From Nocardia vinacea NBRC 16497 (GTDB taxonomy: Bacteria; Actinomycetota; Actinomycetes; Mycobacteriales; Mycobacteriaceae): 64,000 bases of DNA. Position 1 is the stretch's first letter; each line of letters starts with the position of its first letter. The notes beneath the pieces were generated by a model that saw nothing but the letters and a program-made list of their open reading frames with translations, ran no database searches and was not told the origin of the DNA. The stretch is from positions 1-64,000 of the forward strand of contig NZ_BAGN01000158.1 in assembly GCF_000308835.1 (NCBI RefSeq), written 5' to 3'. Made by a program: the position numbers and the translations under genes. This document shows positions 50,312 through 59,494 of this stretch, piece after piece.

Positions 50312-51919
50312 TCAGCGTTCGGAAACGAGCTCCGGTTTCGCGTCGCGATCCTCCTCTTCGGCCATGACCGCCTCGCCGCGGGCGACCATGCCCGCTTCAT
50401 CGGCGAGCTTCAAATGGGGAATGAACAGCGCTAGTACGAAGGCGATTACCGCGCCTGGGATCAGGTACCAGAAGCCGGGGACCAAGGCGTCCACGTAGGC
50501 GCCGACGATGGCGTCATGTAGGCCGTCGGGTAGATGCTTGACCACCGAGGGCACCAACGCGCCCGGATCCAGCTTCGCCGCTGCGGCTTCGGGCCCGTGG
50601 GAGACGAAGACATCGGTGAGGCCCTCGGTCAAACGGTTGGTGAAGATGGAGCCGAAAATCGCCACGCCCAGTGCGCCGCCCATTTCGCGGAAATAGTTGT
50701 TGGCGCTGGTGGCGGTGCCGATTTGGTCGGGGGCCACGGCGTTCTGGACGACCAGGACGATGATCTGCATGATCAGGCCGAGGCCCGCACCCATGACGAA
50801 CAGCATGGCGGAGACGACCCACATCGGGGTGTCCGCGTCCAGGCGGGTCAACCAGAGCATGTCCACGAACATCAACACCGCGCCGAGGGGCGGATAGAGC
50901 TTGTAGCGGCCGGTTTTGGTGATCATCGTCATCGAGGCGATCAATGCGATCATCAGACCGACCATCATCGGAATCAGCAGCAGACCCGATACCGAAGCCG
51001 AAGCGCCCGTTGCCATTTGGAGATAGGTCGGGATGAAGGCGAGGGCGGCGAACATCACCAGGCCGACCACGAAGCCGATCGCGGAGGTCAGCACGAAGGT
51101 GCGATTGCGGAACAACCACAGCGGCAGCATCGGCTCCTCCGCGCGCGCCTCCACCAACACGAAGGCAGCGACCACCACGACGAACGCCGCGATCATGGTG
51201 ACCATAACCGTTGAGCCCCAAGCGTATTGCTTGCCGCCCCAGTCGGTGATCAGGATAAGCAGCGTGGTCGCGGCCGACATCAACACCACACCGAGATAGT
51301 CGGGCCGGGTCTTGGGCCGGTGGCTGGGGATGCTCAAGTAGCGGAAGGCGATGAACAGTGCGGCAATTCCGATCGGCACATTGATCCAGAAGCACCAGCG
51401 CCAGCCGAGATGGTCGGCGAAGAAGCCGCCGAGCAGCGGCCCCGCGACCGAGGTGATGCCGAAGACCGCGCCCATCGGGGCCATATATTTGCCGCGATCC
51501 TTGGCGGGCACCACATCGGCGATAATGGCCTGCGCCAGAATCATCAGACCACCACCGCCGACGCCCTGCAGGCCACGGAAGGTGATGAACTCCCAGAAAC
51601 TCGTCGACGCCGCGGCGCCGATGGAGGCCACTGTGAAGATCGTGATGGCGAACAGGAACGGCCAGCGCCGCCCGAACAGATCGCCGAATTTGCCGTAGAT
51701 CGGCATCATGATGGTGGTCGCGAGCAGATATGACGTTGCGGTCCAAGCCATATGGGAGATGCCGCCCAGATCGCCGACGATGGTCGGCATCGCGGTCCCG
51801 ACGATGGTCTGGTCCAGGCTGGCCAGGAACATCCCCGCGATCAGTGCGCCGAAGATGAGCCAGATCCGCTTCTGGGTCAGGACAATCGGCGCGGGCGGCG
51901 ATTCAGCCGTGATGGTCAT
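50312..51919 (-). CDS. DHA2 family drug efflux MFS transporter (EmrB/QacA type)
   Basis: 535 residues with 14 hydrophobic helices. Signatures: FLASLDQTIVGTAMPTIVGD (the LDxTVVNVALP-type motif in helix 1), YGKFGDLFGRRWPFL (motif A), RGLQGVGGGGLMILAQAIIA and motif C near GAVFGITSVAGPLLGGFFAD. Proton-coupled export of a hydrophobic compound is expected. It overlaps its TetR gene by 4 bp and lies beside the type II PKS cluster, so it may export the polyketide or protect against it. Confidence 0.92.
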   Translation of the reverse strand: MTITAESPPAPIVLTQKRIWLIFGALIAGMFLASLDQTIVGTAMPTIVGDLGGISHMAWTATSYLLATTIMMPIYGKFGDLFGRRWPFLFAITIFTVASIGAAASTSFWEFITFRGLQGVGGGGLMILAQAIIADVVPAKDRGKYMAPMGAVFGITSVAGPLLGGFFADHLGWRWCFWINVPIGIAALFIAFRYLSIPSHRPKTRPDYLGVVLMSAATTLLILITDWGGKQYAWGSTVMVTMIAAFVVVVAAFVLVEARAEEPMLPLWLFRNRTFVLTSAIGFVVGLVMFAALAFIPTYLQMATGASASVSGLLLIPMMVGLMIALIASMTMITKTGRYKLYPPLGAVLMFVDMLWLTRLDADTPMWVVSAMLFVMGAGLGLIMQIIVLVVQNAVAPDQIGTATSANNYFREMGGALGVAIFGSIFTNRLTEGLTDVFVSHGPEAAAAKLDPGALVPSVVKHLPDGLHDAIVGAYVDALVPGFWYLIPGAVIAFVLALFIPHLKLADEAGMVARGEAVMAEEEDRDAKPELVSER

Positions 51920-52548
51920 CGCTTGCGTCTCTCTTTCTTGCCGTCATGCTGTTCGAACAGCCGCGCTGCCATTGCGCAGTGTTCGCGTACTGCCGCCGCC
52001 AGCGACACAGTCGGATCTCCGGCCGTGGTCATCGCTGCCCGCGTGGTGATGGTCGTCATGAATCCCGCTGCCAGACCGGCGAATTCGGGCGATACGGCAC
52101 TGCCGAGCCGAGCCGAGAGCAGGTCGATCATCACGCTCTGCAAGCGGGCACCCGAGGCGACGAAGGCCGCGAGCACCCGCGGCTCGGTCTTGATGATCTC
52201 GGTAACCAGCGCGATGCCCTCGCGCACCTCGGTTTCGGATTCGAAGCCGTGCACGAACAACCAGGTGAGATCGTCCATCAGCACGCCACTCGGCCCGCCC
52301 GCGATGAACTGCTCGCGCAACTCCGGTGTGCCGATCTCGCCGATCGGACCGACTACCGCATCCATTTTCGTCTCGTAGTAGTTGAAGAACGTGCGGGGCG
52401 AGACCCCGACCGCTCTCGCGATGTCCTCGACGGTCGTCGCGTCCAGCCCGTGCTCGAGCGCGAGCCGCCGTGCGGCGAGACAGAGATCGAGCTCGGTCTG
52501 GCGCTTCTTCTGCTCGCGCAACCCGATCGGGCGCTCGTCCTTGGACAT
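51916..52548 (-). CDS. TetR family repressor of the efflux pump
   Basis: 210 residues from ATG 52548 (a TTG at 52557 is less likely). TetR helix-turn-helix HGLDATTVEDIARAVGVSPR, then TFFNYYETKMDAV. The C-terminal domain is variable. The stop overlaps the start of the DHA2 pump by 4 bp (ATGA), so both come from one promoter, controlled through the AAACTGCAA direct repeats 18-43 bp upstream. The pathway product is a plausible inducer (inference). Confidence 0.9.
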   Translation of the reverse strand: MSKDERPIGLREQKKRQTELDLCLAARRLALEHGLDATTVEDIARAVGVSPRTFFNYYETKMDAVVGPIGEIGTPELREQFIAGGPSGVLMDDLTWLFVHGFESETEVREGIALVTEIIKTEPRVLAAFVASGARLQSVMIDLLSARLGSAVSPEFAGLAAGFMTTITTRAAMTTAGDPTVSLAAAVREHCAMAARLFEQHDGKKERRKR

Positions 52549-52565
52549 GTCCGCCAAAGTAGCAC

Positions 52566-52591
52566 AAACTGCAATTTTTCAGAAACTGCAA
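52566..52591. promoter_or_regulatory. Direct-repeat operator upstream of tetR-pump operon
   Basis: AAACTGCAA occurs at 52566-52574 and again at 52583-52591, 17 bp apart centre to centre, separated by TTTTTCAG. Probable binding site of the TetR encoded at 51916-52548, overlapping its AT-rich promoter. Confidence 0.5.
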
Positions 52592-52910
52592 GTTCGAGCG
52601 CATACGACTTCGCAGCCGAGAGACCCCGGCCCGGACAGCTCCGAGCGCGAACATTCCGCCGCCCATTCGGAAGCGAATCGCCGGCTACGCGCAACCCGAG
52701 TGAGCGTCGTCCCACGAATTAGCCCGATGTGCGAATCTCCTTGGCAGGAAGGAGAATTAGCGCACCTCCCCGAGCCGAGTTAACTCCGATATAACTCAAG
52801 ATTCATCGACTTGATACCGGATTTTAGATAGTGTTGATACTGCCTACAGCGAGGTGGGATTTCGAGAACTCACGTCGGTCGGGGGGATAACGCCCGTAGG
52901 AGAACTCCAG

Positions 52911-53780
52911 GTGAAGTATCCAGTGTGCGCTCGCGTGTTAGGTCCATTGACGCTTGCTCTCAATAACCACAACGCAACGCCGACAGCACAGAAACAACGC
53001 CAACTGCTCGCCTTACTACTCGTCAGACACGACACCGTAGTTCCGGTAACAACGCTGGTCGAAGAGTTATGGAACGACGATCCACCACGCAGCGCCGTCA
53101 CCGTCGTGCAGACCTATGTACTGGGAATTCGAAAGAAGATGGCCGAGCAGCTCGGCATCGGGCAGGCCGAGGTGGCCGAACGATTTCTCCGGACACGCAG
53201 CAAGGGGTATTCGTTCGACGTCAAGGACTGCGTCTTCGATTTGCGCGACTATCAGAGCATGTCCGAGGCCGCGCGCTGTGCCGCCAAGGCAGGCGACGAC
53301 TATCGCGCGGTAGATCTGTTCACCGCCGCGGAGGCGCTGTGGAGCGGTCCGGCGCTGGTCGACGTGGAGGGCGGTATCCCGCTCGCCGCGGAGATCTCGC
53401 ATTTGGATCACCTGCGGCTGACCAATATCGAGCTGCGCGTGGAGGCCGAGCTGCGGCTCGGTCGATATCGCGAAGTCTGCCCTGACCTGGCCCGACTCAC
53501 CATGCAGCACCCGCTGCACGAGCGGCTGCAGGCGTATTACATGTTCGCACTGAGTCGTGCGGGCCAGCGCGCCCGCGCGCTGGAGTCCTACCAGCAGTTC
53601 AGCAGGTCGATGCAGCGCGAGCTCGGCCTCGATCCCTGCCAGAAGCTGCAGAAATTGCATCGGGATATCCTCGCCGCCTCCGATGTATCGGTCAGTGCCA
53701 TGCTCAACAGCCGTCACGCGGGATACCTGATCGGCTGGTATTCCGCCGAATTCCGCGCGGCTCGAGCAGAACCCGCCTGA
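52911..53780 (+). CDS. SARP family pathway activator
   Basis: 289 residues from GTG 52911, which has GTAGGAG 8 nt upstream (an in-frame GTG at 52854 is less likely). N-terminal OmpR/PhoB-type winged helix (VLGPLTLALNNHNATPTAQK, QRQLLALLLVRHDTVVPVTT, DPPRSAVTVVQTYVLGIRKK) and a bacterial transcriptional activation domain (FTAAEALWSGPALVDVEG to RELGLDPCQKLQKLHRDIL). This is the minimal AfsR/DnrI/RedD form, without NB-ARC domains, that switches on antibiotic clusters. Upstream DNA (52770-52850) is AT-rich, with TTGATAC at 52811 and 52834. Its 3' end overlaps the convergent accC by 67 bp. Likely target: the divergent promoter at 56838-57001. Confidence 0.92.
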   Translation: MKYPVCARVLGPLTLALNNHNATPTAQKQRQLLALLLVRHDTVVPVTTLVEELWNDDPPRSAVTVVQTYVLGIRKKMAEQLGIGQAEVAERFLRTRSKGYSFDVKDCVFDLRDYQSMSEAARCAAKAGDDYRAVDLFTAAEALWSGPALVDVEGGIPLAAEISHLDHLRLTNIELRVEAELRLGRYREVCPDLARLTMQHPLHERLQAYYMFALSRAGQRARALESYQQFSRSMQRELGLDPCQKLQKLHRDILAASDVSVSAMLNSRHAGYLIGWYSAEFRAARAEPA

Positions 53781-55126
53781 TCCGCCCGCAATAACTCGTC
53801 CACCAGCGCGGTCGAATGCGTCGCCGACCGCATGGCCGGGTGGTCGAGTACTTCCCGCAGAAAATCCCGGGTCGTCTCGACGCGCGTACCCGAAATCCGG
53901 AATTCGGCCAGGGCTCGCCGCATGCGCGCGAGCGCCTGGTCCCGGTCCGGCGCCCATACGATCAGTTTGGCAAGTAACGAATCGTAGTGCGGTGGGATCG
54001 AATATCCGGCGTGCACATGCGTATCGACACGAACGAACGGACCACCGGGGGGTGTGAATTCGGCCACAATTCCGGGTGCCGGTGCGAATTCGGCAGCCGG
54101 GTACTCGGCATTGATGCGGCATTCAATCGCCGCACCGCGCAGGAAAATATCGCGCTGCGCGATGGTGAGCGATTGCCCGGCCGCAATATGAATCTGTTCA
54201 GCGACCAAATCGATACCGGTAACCATTTCGGTCACCGGATGTTCGACCTGGATTCGGCAGTTCACCTCCATAAAATAATAATTCCCCTGCCGATCCACCA
54301 GAAATTCCACGGTTCCGGCGCCGACGTACCCGGCTTCCAGCACCCCGTCCACCGCGGATTTGCCCATCCGCGCCGCGAGACCCTCCGGCAGCCGCGGCGC
54401 GGGTGACTCCTCGATGAGCTTCTGATGCCTGCGCTGCACCGAGCAATCGCGCTCACCGAGGTGCACACCGTTGCCGTAGCCATCGCACAACACCTGGATC
54501 TCGACGTGCCGGGCGCCCTCGAGGTACTTCTCCAGATAGACTCGACTGTCCCCGAACAACATTCGCGCGGTCGCCCGCGTCTCCTGATAGGCGCGTGGGA
54601 ACGCCGCACTGTCGCGTACCACCTGCATCCCGCGCCCGCCGCCACCCGCGGCGGCCTTGATGATCACCGGGTACCCGATCGAGTCGGCCAGTGCGTGCGC
54701 ATCCTCGGGTTCGAGCGGATCCAGACTGCCCGGCAGCAGTGGTAGCCCCGCCTTGGCCATCAGGGTGCGTGCCGACTGCTTGTCGCCGAGCTGGGCCATC
54801 ACATCGGCGGGCGGACCGATCAGGGTGACACCCGCCGCGCGGCAGGCATCCGCGAAATCCGGTGATTCCGAAAGGAATCCGTAGCCGGGATGGATCGCAT
54901 CGGCGCCGGTTGTCTCGGCCGCGGCGAGTACGGCGGCCGCATTGAGATAGCTGCGTTTGGCCGCGGCAGGCCCGATCTGCACCGATTCGTCGGCAAACTG
55001 CACGACGGCCGACTCCGCGTCGGCGACCGAATGTACCGCTACGGTGCGCACCCCGAGTTCTCGGCAGGTGCGCGCGACCCGCAGCGCGATCTCGCCGCGA
55101 TTGGCGATAAGAATCTTCTCGAACAT
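53714..55126 (-). CDS. accC: Stand-alone biotin carboxylase (AccC type)
   Basis: 470 residues from ATG 55126. Order: N-terminal domain (FEKILIANRGEIALRVARTC), ATP-grasp with glycine-rich lid KAAAGGGGRGMQVV, EKYLEGARHVEIQVLCD, ERDCSVQRRHQKLIEESP, the active-site loop EVNCRIQVEHPVTEM (Cys replaces the usual Thr; the catalytic Arg is kept), and the C-terminal domain. It carboxylates biotin on a carrier protein. Unlike the usual actinobacterial AccA3 it has no fused biotin carrier domain. Followed from upstream by the AccD-AccA fusion gene (16-bp gap); the pair supplies malonyl-CoA for the PKS. Confidence 0.92.
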   Translation of the reverse strand: MFEKILIANRGEIALRVARTCRELGVRTVAVHSVADAESAVVQFADESVQIGPAAAKRSYLNAAAVLAAAETTGADAIHPGYGFLSESPDFADACRAAGVTLIGPPADVMAQLGDKQSARTLMAKAGLPLLPGSLDPLEPEDAHALADSIGYPVIIKAAAGGGGRGMQVVRDSAAFPRAYQETRATARMLFGDSRVYLEKYLEGARHVEIQVLCDGYGNGVHLGERDCSVQRRHQKLIEESPAPRLPEGLAARMGKSAVDGVLEAGYVGAGTVEFLVDRQGNYYFMEVNCRIQVEHPVTEMVTGIDLVAEQIHIAAGQSLTIAQRDIFLRGAAIECRINAEYPAAEFAPAPGIVAEFTPPGGPFVRVDTHVHAGYSIPPHYDSLLAKLIVWAPDRDQALARMRRALAEFRISGTRVETTRDFLREVLDHPAMRSATHSTALVDELLRADQAGSARAARNSAEYQPIRYPA

Positions 55127-55142
55127 GGTGTCCCGCACTCTC

Positions 55143-56834
55143 CTACGCCACCGACCGAACCGGAACCTGCTGCCGCGCACCGAACCGGCGGAACCGGGCG
55201 CGCCGCTCGGCGGCGAGGTCTTCGCCACCGCGACCGGTCAACTCGCGCAGACTCGCCGCCAGCGCACGGTGCAGTTGGTTCGCCGCCGCCAGCGGTGCCG
55301 CACCCACATCGTCGCCGGGTTCGGGCAGCACCGCATCCACGATGCCGAGCCGCAGCAGGTCACCGGCCGTAAGTGACAGCGCGGCAGCGGCTTTCGGTGC
55401 TGCGGCCGGATCGTTCCATACGATGGCCGCGCATCCTTCCGGACTGATCACCGAATATGTACCGTTGGCGAACATCAGCACCCGATTGGCGACGCCGAGC
55501 GCCAACGCGCCACCGCTGCCGCCCTCCCCGATCACCACGCTGATCACCGGCACCCGCAGCGCGGACATCAGCCGGATATTCTCCGCGATCACGACCGCCT
55601 GCCCCTGCTCCTCGGCGGTCGCGCCGGGATAAGCGCCGGGCGTGTCGATCAACGTGATCACCGGCAGCCCGAGCTTTTCGGCGAAACGCATGAGCCGTGC
55701 GGACTTTCGGTATCCCGCCGGAGTCGGCATACCGAAGTTGCGCGCCATCAACTCCTTCGGCTCATGCCCCTTCTGATGTCCGATCACCACGACCGGCTGG
55801 TCACCGAGCCAGGCGGTACCGCCGACGATGGCCGGGCAGTCCCCCGAGATGCGGTCCCCGCGCAACTCCTGGAAGCCGTCGAAGGCCAGGGCGACGTAAT
55901 CGAGCGCGGTCGGTCTGCTCGGCGTGCGCGCCCGCCGAACCTGCGCCCAGGGATCGCTGTCGGGAACCCGAGCCGGGTCGGTGATGGTTCCCGCGTCCAA
56001 TTCGGTCACCGCATCGCCGGTCGGATCGACCGGACCGGCCACTCGCAGCAGGGACCCGAGTGCCTGGCGCAATCCGGCGCGCGGCACGATCATATCGATC
56101 AGCCCACGCTCCAACAGGAATTCGGCGGTCTGGAACTTCGGCGGCAGCTCCTGACGGATCGTCTGTTCGATCACCCGGCGACCAGCGAAGCCCAGCCGCG
56201 CCCCCGGTTCGGCGATCAGCACATCCGACAGCGTGGCGAACGACGCCGCGACCCCGCCGTAGGTCGGATCGGTGATCAGTGTGATGGTGAGGATGCCCGC
56301 GCGGTCCAGCTGTTCCAGCGCCGCACTGGTTTTCGCCATCTGCATCAGCGACAGCGGTCCCTCCTGCATTCGTGCGCCACCCGAGGCGGTGACGATGAGC
56401 AGCGGAATCCGTTCGGCGAGCGCGGTTTCCGCGGCCGCGGTGATCATCTCGCCGACCGCGGTGCCCAGACTGCCACCGAGGAACCGGAAATCCATGGCCG
56501 CGATGATCACCGGATTGCCGTCGATAGCCGCGAACGCGCACAGCACGGCATCGTGCATGCCGGTGCGCGCCCGTGCGGCGGCGAGCCGGTCCGGATAGGG
56601 CTTGGTATCGGTGAAGGTCAGCGGATCGTCGTCGGTGGGGATGACGGCGAGCGGTTCGAAGCGGCCCTCGTCGGCGAGCTGGGCGATGCGCTGCTCGGCG
56701 GTGATCGGGGTATGTCTGCCGCATTCGCCGCACACACCGAGGTCGCGGGCGAATCGCTTGCCGTACAGCGGAATCAGACAGGCCGGGCAGAGTACCCAGT
56801 CCGCGGCACCGTCCAGGCCGTGTGCTGACTTCAT
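55143..56834 (-). CDS. accDA: Acetyl-CoA carboxylase carboxyltransferase, AccD-AccA fusion
   Basis: About 563 residues from ATG 56834 (GTG 56837 is an alternative; AGGAGA upstream). The N-terminal AccD-like half starts with a zinc ribbon (CPAC and CGEC pairs in the first 40 residues) and has ASGGARMQEGPLSLMQMAKT and TDPTYGGVAASFATL. The C-terminal AccA-like half (from about 300) has FDGFQELRGDR, VIGHQKGHEPKELMARNFGM, LIDTPGAYPG and EGGSGGALALGVANR. E. coli-style beta and alpha carboxyltransferase subunits are thus joined in one chain, as found in several type II PKS clusters (JadN-like). It transfers CO2 from carboxybiotin to acetyl-CoA. Confidence 0.92.
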   Translation of the reverse strand: MKSAHGLDGAADWVLCPACLIPLYGKRFARDLGVCGECGRHTPITAEQRIAQLADEGRFEPLAVIPTDDDPLTFTDTKPYPDRLAAARARTGMHDAVLCAFAAIDGNPVIIAAMDFRFLGGSLGTAVGEMITAAAETALAERIPLLIVTASGGARMQEGPLSLMQMAKTSAALEQLDRAGILTITLITDPTYGGVAASFATLSDVLIAEPGARLGFAGRRVIEQTIRQELPPKFQTAEFLLERGLIDMIVPRAGLRQALGSLLRVAGPVDPTGDAVTELDAGTITDPARVPDSDPWAQVRRARTPSRPTALDYVALAFDGFQELRGDRISGDCPAIVGGTAWLGDQPVVVIGHQKGHEPKELMARNFGMPTPAGYRKSARLMRFAEKLGLPVITLIDTPGAYPGATAEEQGQAVVIAENIRLMSALRVPVISVVIGEGGSGGALALGVANRVLMFANGTYSVISPEGCAAIVWNDPAAAPKAAAALSLTAGDLLRLGIVDAVLPEPGDDVGAAPLAAANQLHRALAASLRELTGRGGEDLAAERRARFRRFGARQQVPVRSVA

Positions 56835-56898
56835 CACGCGTGTCTCCTGTGCTCGGGGAAGATGCGACCCAGCCTGCGCGCACCCGCTAGAGAACAGC

Positions 56899-56958
56899 TC
56901 GACTCCGGCGCTCGAGTCAGGTTCGAGGACCGCCTTCGATGCTTGACCCCACGATCGA
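56899..56958. promoter_or_regulatory. Candidate SARP-binding repeats in the accDA/KS divergent promoter
   Basis: Five TCGA cores lie at 56899, 56912, 56923, 56936 and 56955. TCGAGTC (56912) and TCGAGGA (56923) are exactly 11 bp apart, the helical-turn spacing of SARP heptamer direct repeats (TCGAG-type for ActII-ORF4 and DnrI). The region lies between the two divergent operons of the cluster and is the best site for the SARP at 52911. Confidence 0.5.
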
Positions 56959-57001
56959 AGGGAGATAACGCCATGAACCCCAACGCATCCGGTGGTGCGG
57001 T

Positions 57002-58270
57002 ATGAGCCGCCGCGTTGTCGTCACCGGACTAGGTGTCCGCGCGCCCGGCGGTTCGGGTAAGGACGAATTCTGGAAACTGCTGTCCGAGGGCCGTACCGCG
57101 ACGCGCCGGATTTCATTCTTCGACCCCACGCCCTACCGGTCCCAGGTGGCGGGCGAGGCCGATTTCGACCCGATTCAGGAAGGGTTGTCGCCCAGGGAAA
57201 TTCGCCGCATGGATCGGGCGGTGCAGTTCGCCGTGGTGTGCGGACGGGAGGCGGTGGCCGATAGCGGCATCGATATCGGATCGCTGGATCCGCACCGGCT
57301 CGGCGTCAGCCTCGGCAGCGCGGTCGCCGCGGCGACCAGCCTGGAGCAGGAATATCTGGTGCTGTCGGATTCCGGTAAGAACTGGCTGGTCGACGAGACC
57401 TACCTGTCCCCGCACATGTTCGACTACATGGTGCCGAGCGTAATGCCCGCCGAGGTGGCCTGGAGTGTGGGCGCGGAAGGGCCGGTCGCCATGGTCTCCA
57501 ACGGCTGCACCTCCGGGTTGGATTCGGTCGGCCACGCCGTGCAGTTGATCCGCGAGGGTTCGGCCGATGTGATGCTGGCCGGCGCGGCGGATACCCCGAT
57601 CACGCCGATCGTGGTGGCCTGCTTCGATGCGATCAAGGCCACCACCTCCCGCAATGACGATGCCGAACACGCCTCCCGGCCGTTCGACAACTCGCGCAAC
57701 GGCTTCGTGCTCGCGGAGGGGGCGGCGATGTTCGTGCTGGAGGAGTACGAGAGCGCGCGCAAGCGGGGCGCGCGTATCTACGCCGAGATCACCGGCTACG
57801 CCACGCGCTGCAATGCCTACCACATGACCGGCCTCAAGGCCGACGGCCGGGAGATGGCCGAGGCGATCCGGGTCGCACTGGACGAATCGCGCATCGACCC
57901 CACCGGCGTGGATTACATCAACGCGCACGGTTCGGGCACCCGGCAGAACGATCGGCACGAGACCGCCGCCGTAAAGCGCAGTCTCGGCCGGCACGCCTAC
58001 GCGACGCCGATGAGCTCCATCAAATCGATGGTCGGCCACTCGCTGGGCGCCATCGGTTCGGTCGAGATCGCCGCCTCCCTGCTTGCGCTGGAATACCAGG
58101 TCGTGCCGCCGACGGCGAATCTGCACGAAGCCGACCCGGAGTGCGATCTGGACTATGTGCCGCTCACCGCGCGCCAGCACCGGATGAACAGCGTGCTCAC
58201 CGTCGGTAGCGGATTCGGTGGCTTCCAGAGCGCGATGGTGTTGCGTAAACCCGAGGCGGTGGCGGCATGA
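57002..58270 (+). CDS. Type II PKS ketosynthase alpha subunit
   Basis: 422 residues. Catalytic residues fall at exactly the numbers of actinorhodin KS-alpha: Cys169 (VSNGCTSGLD), His309 (NAHGSGT), Lys341 (SSIKSMVGH) and His346. It condenses malonyl-ACP units with KS-beta and the ACP. First gene of a rightward operon in which every downstream junction up to the hydrolase is overlapping or within a few bases. Divergent from accDA across the putative SARP sites. ATG 57002. Confidence 0.96.
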   Translation: MSRRVVVTGLGVRAPGGSGKDEFWKLLSEGRTATRRISFFDPTPYRSQVAGEADFDPIQEGLSPREIRRMDRAVQFAVVCGREAVADSGIDIGSLDPHRLGVSLGSAVAAATSLEQEYLVLSDSGKNWLVDETYLSPHMFDYMVPSVMPAEVAWSVGAEGPVAMVSNGCTSGLDSVGHAVQLIREGSADVMLAGAADTPITPIVVACFDAIKATTSRNDDAEHASRPFDNSRNGFVLAEGAAMFVLEEYESARKRGARIYAEITGYATRCNAYHMTGLKADGREMAEAIRVALDESRIDPTGVDYINAHGSGTRQNDRHETAAVKRSLGRHAYATPMSSIKSMVGHSLGAIGSVEIAASLLALEYQVVPPTANLHEADPECDLDYVPLTARQHRMNSVLTVGSGFGGFQSAMVLRKPEAVAA

Positions 58271-59484
58271 TCCTGGTTACCGGTATGGGCGTGCTCGCGC
58301 CGAACGGCCTCGGCGTCGAGCGCTTCTGGGAAGCGGTGTTGGATGGCCGCAGTGGTATCGCGCCGCTGACCCGGTTCGACACCAACCGCAGCACCGCGCG
58401 ATTGGCCGGACAGGTCGCCGATTTCGATGCGGCCGAACATCTGCCGAGCCGATTGCTGCCGCAGACCGATATTTCGACGCGGATGGCATTGGTGGCCGCG
58501 CAGTGGGCCCTGGACGACGCCAAGGTCGATACGGCGGCACTGACCGACTACGACATGGGCGTGGTCACCGGAAATGCCTCCGGCGGTTTCGAATTCACCC
58601 ATCGGGAGTTCAATAAGCTGTGGTCGCGCGGTTCCGAGCATGTGAGCGTCTACGAGTCGTTCGCCTGGTTCTACGCGGTGAATACCGGGCAGATCTCGAT
58701 CCGGCACGGTATGCGCGGGCCGAGCAGTGCGCTGGTCGCCGAACAGGCGGGCGGTCTGGACGCGGTCGGGCACGCCCGACGGACGGTCAACCGCGGCACC
58801 CCGCTGGTGGTCACCGGCGGTGTGGATTCCGCGCTCGATCCCTGGGGCTGGGCCTCACATCTGGCCAGCGGCGAGGTCAGCACGTCGGACGCGCCGGAGC
58901 GTGCCTATCTGCCCTTCGACACCGCCGCCGCCGGATATGTGCCGGGTGAGGGCGGTGCGATGCTGGTGGTCGAGGACGCCACGGCGGCCCGTGCCCGCGG
59001 CGTTCCGAAGGTGCACGGCGAAATCGCCGGGTACGCTTCGACATTCGATCCGGCACCGGATTCGGGAAGACCCTCGGGTCTGCGCCGCGCCGCGGAACTC
59101 GCACTCGCCGACGCCGGTATGGGACCGGGCGATATCGATATCGTCTTCGCCGATGCGGCGGGCGTGCCCGACCGCGATCGGGACGAGGCGGCGGCCATCG
59201 AGGCCATCTTCGGTGCCGGCGGCGTCCCGGTCACGGCGTCGAAACCGCTGACCGGACGGCTGTTCTCGGGCGCGGGCCCGCTCGACATCGTGACCGCACT
59301 GCTGTCCATTCGCGATTCGGTGATTCCGCCGACCGCCTACACCACCGCCCTCGCCGAGGACTACCGGATCGATCTGGTACTCGGCGCACCGCGGCCCGCC
59401 ACCGTCGGCGGCGCCCTCGTCCTGGCCCGTGGCCGTTGGGGTTTCAACTCCGCGGTCGTCGTGCGTGCTGTCGACCAAACCTAG
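58267..59484 (+). CDS. Type II PKS ketosynthase beta subunit / chain length factor
   Basis: 405 residues; overlaps KS-alpha by ATGA. The active-site Cys is replaced by Gln160 in LVAEQAGGLDAVGHA, the decarboxylating Gln typical of chain length factors. The dimer-interface gate reads F108-E-F-T111-H-R-E-F115, which aligns with Phe109, Thr112 and Phe116 of actinorhodin KS-beta, the bulky residues that limit that enzyme to a C16 octaketide. A C16 product is therefore predicted. It heterodimerises with KS-alpha. Confidence 0.95.
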   Translation: MILVTGMGVLAPNGLGVERFWEAVLDGRSGIAPLTRFDTNRSTARLAGQVADFDAAEHLPSRLLPQTDISTRMALVAAQWALDDAKVDTAALTDYDMGVVTGNASGGFEFTHREFNKLWSRGSEHVSVYESFAWFYAVNTGQISIRHGMRGPSSALVAEQAGGLDAVGHARRTVNRGTPLVVTGGVDSALDPWGWASHLASGEVSTSDAPERAYLPFDTAAAGYVPGEGGAMLVVEDATAARARGVPKVHGEIAGYASTFDPAPDSGRPSGLRRAAELALADAGMGPGDIDIVFADAAGVPDRDRDEAAAIEAIFGAGGVPVTASKPLTGRLFSGAGPLDIVTALLSIRDSVIPPTAYTTALAEDYRIDLVLGAPRPATVGGALVLARGRWGFNSAVVVRAVDQT

Positions 59485-59494
59485 GGAGCCGATC

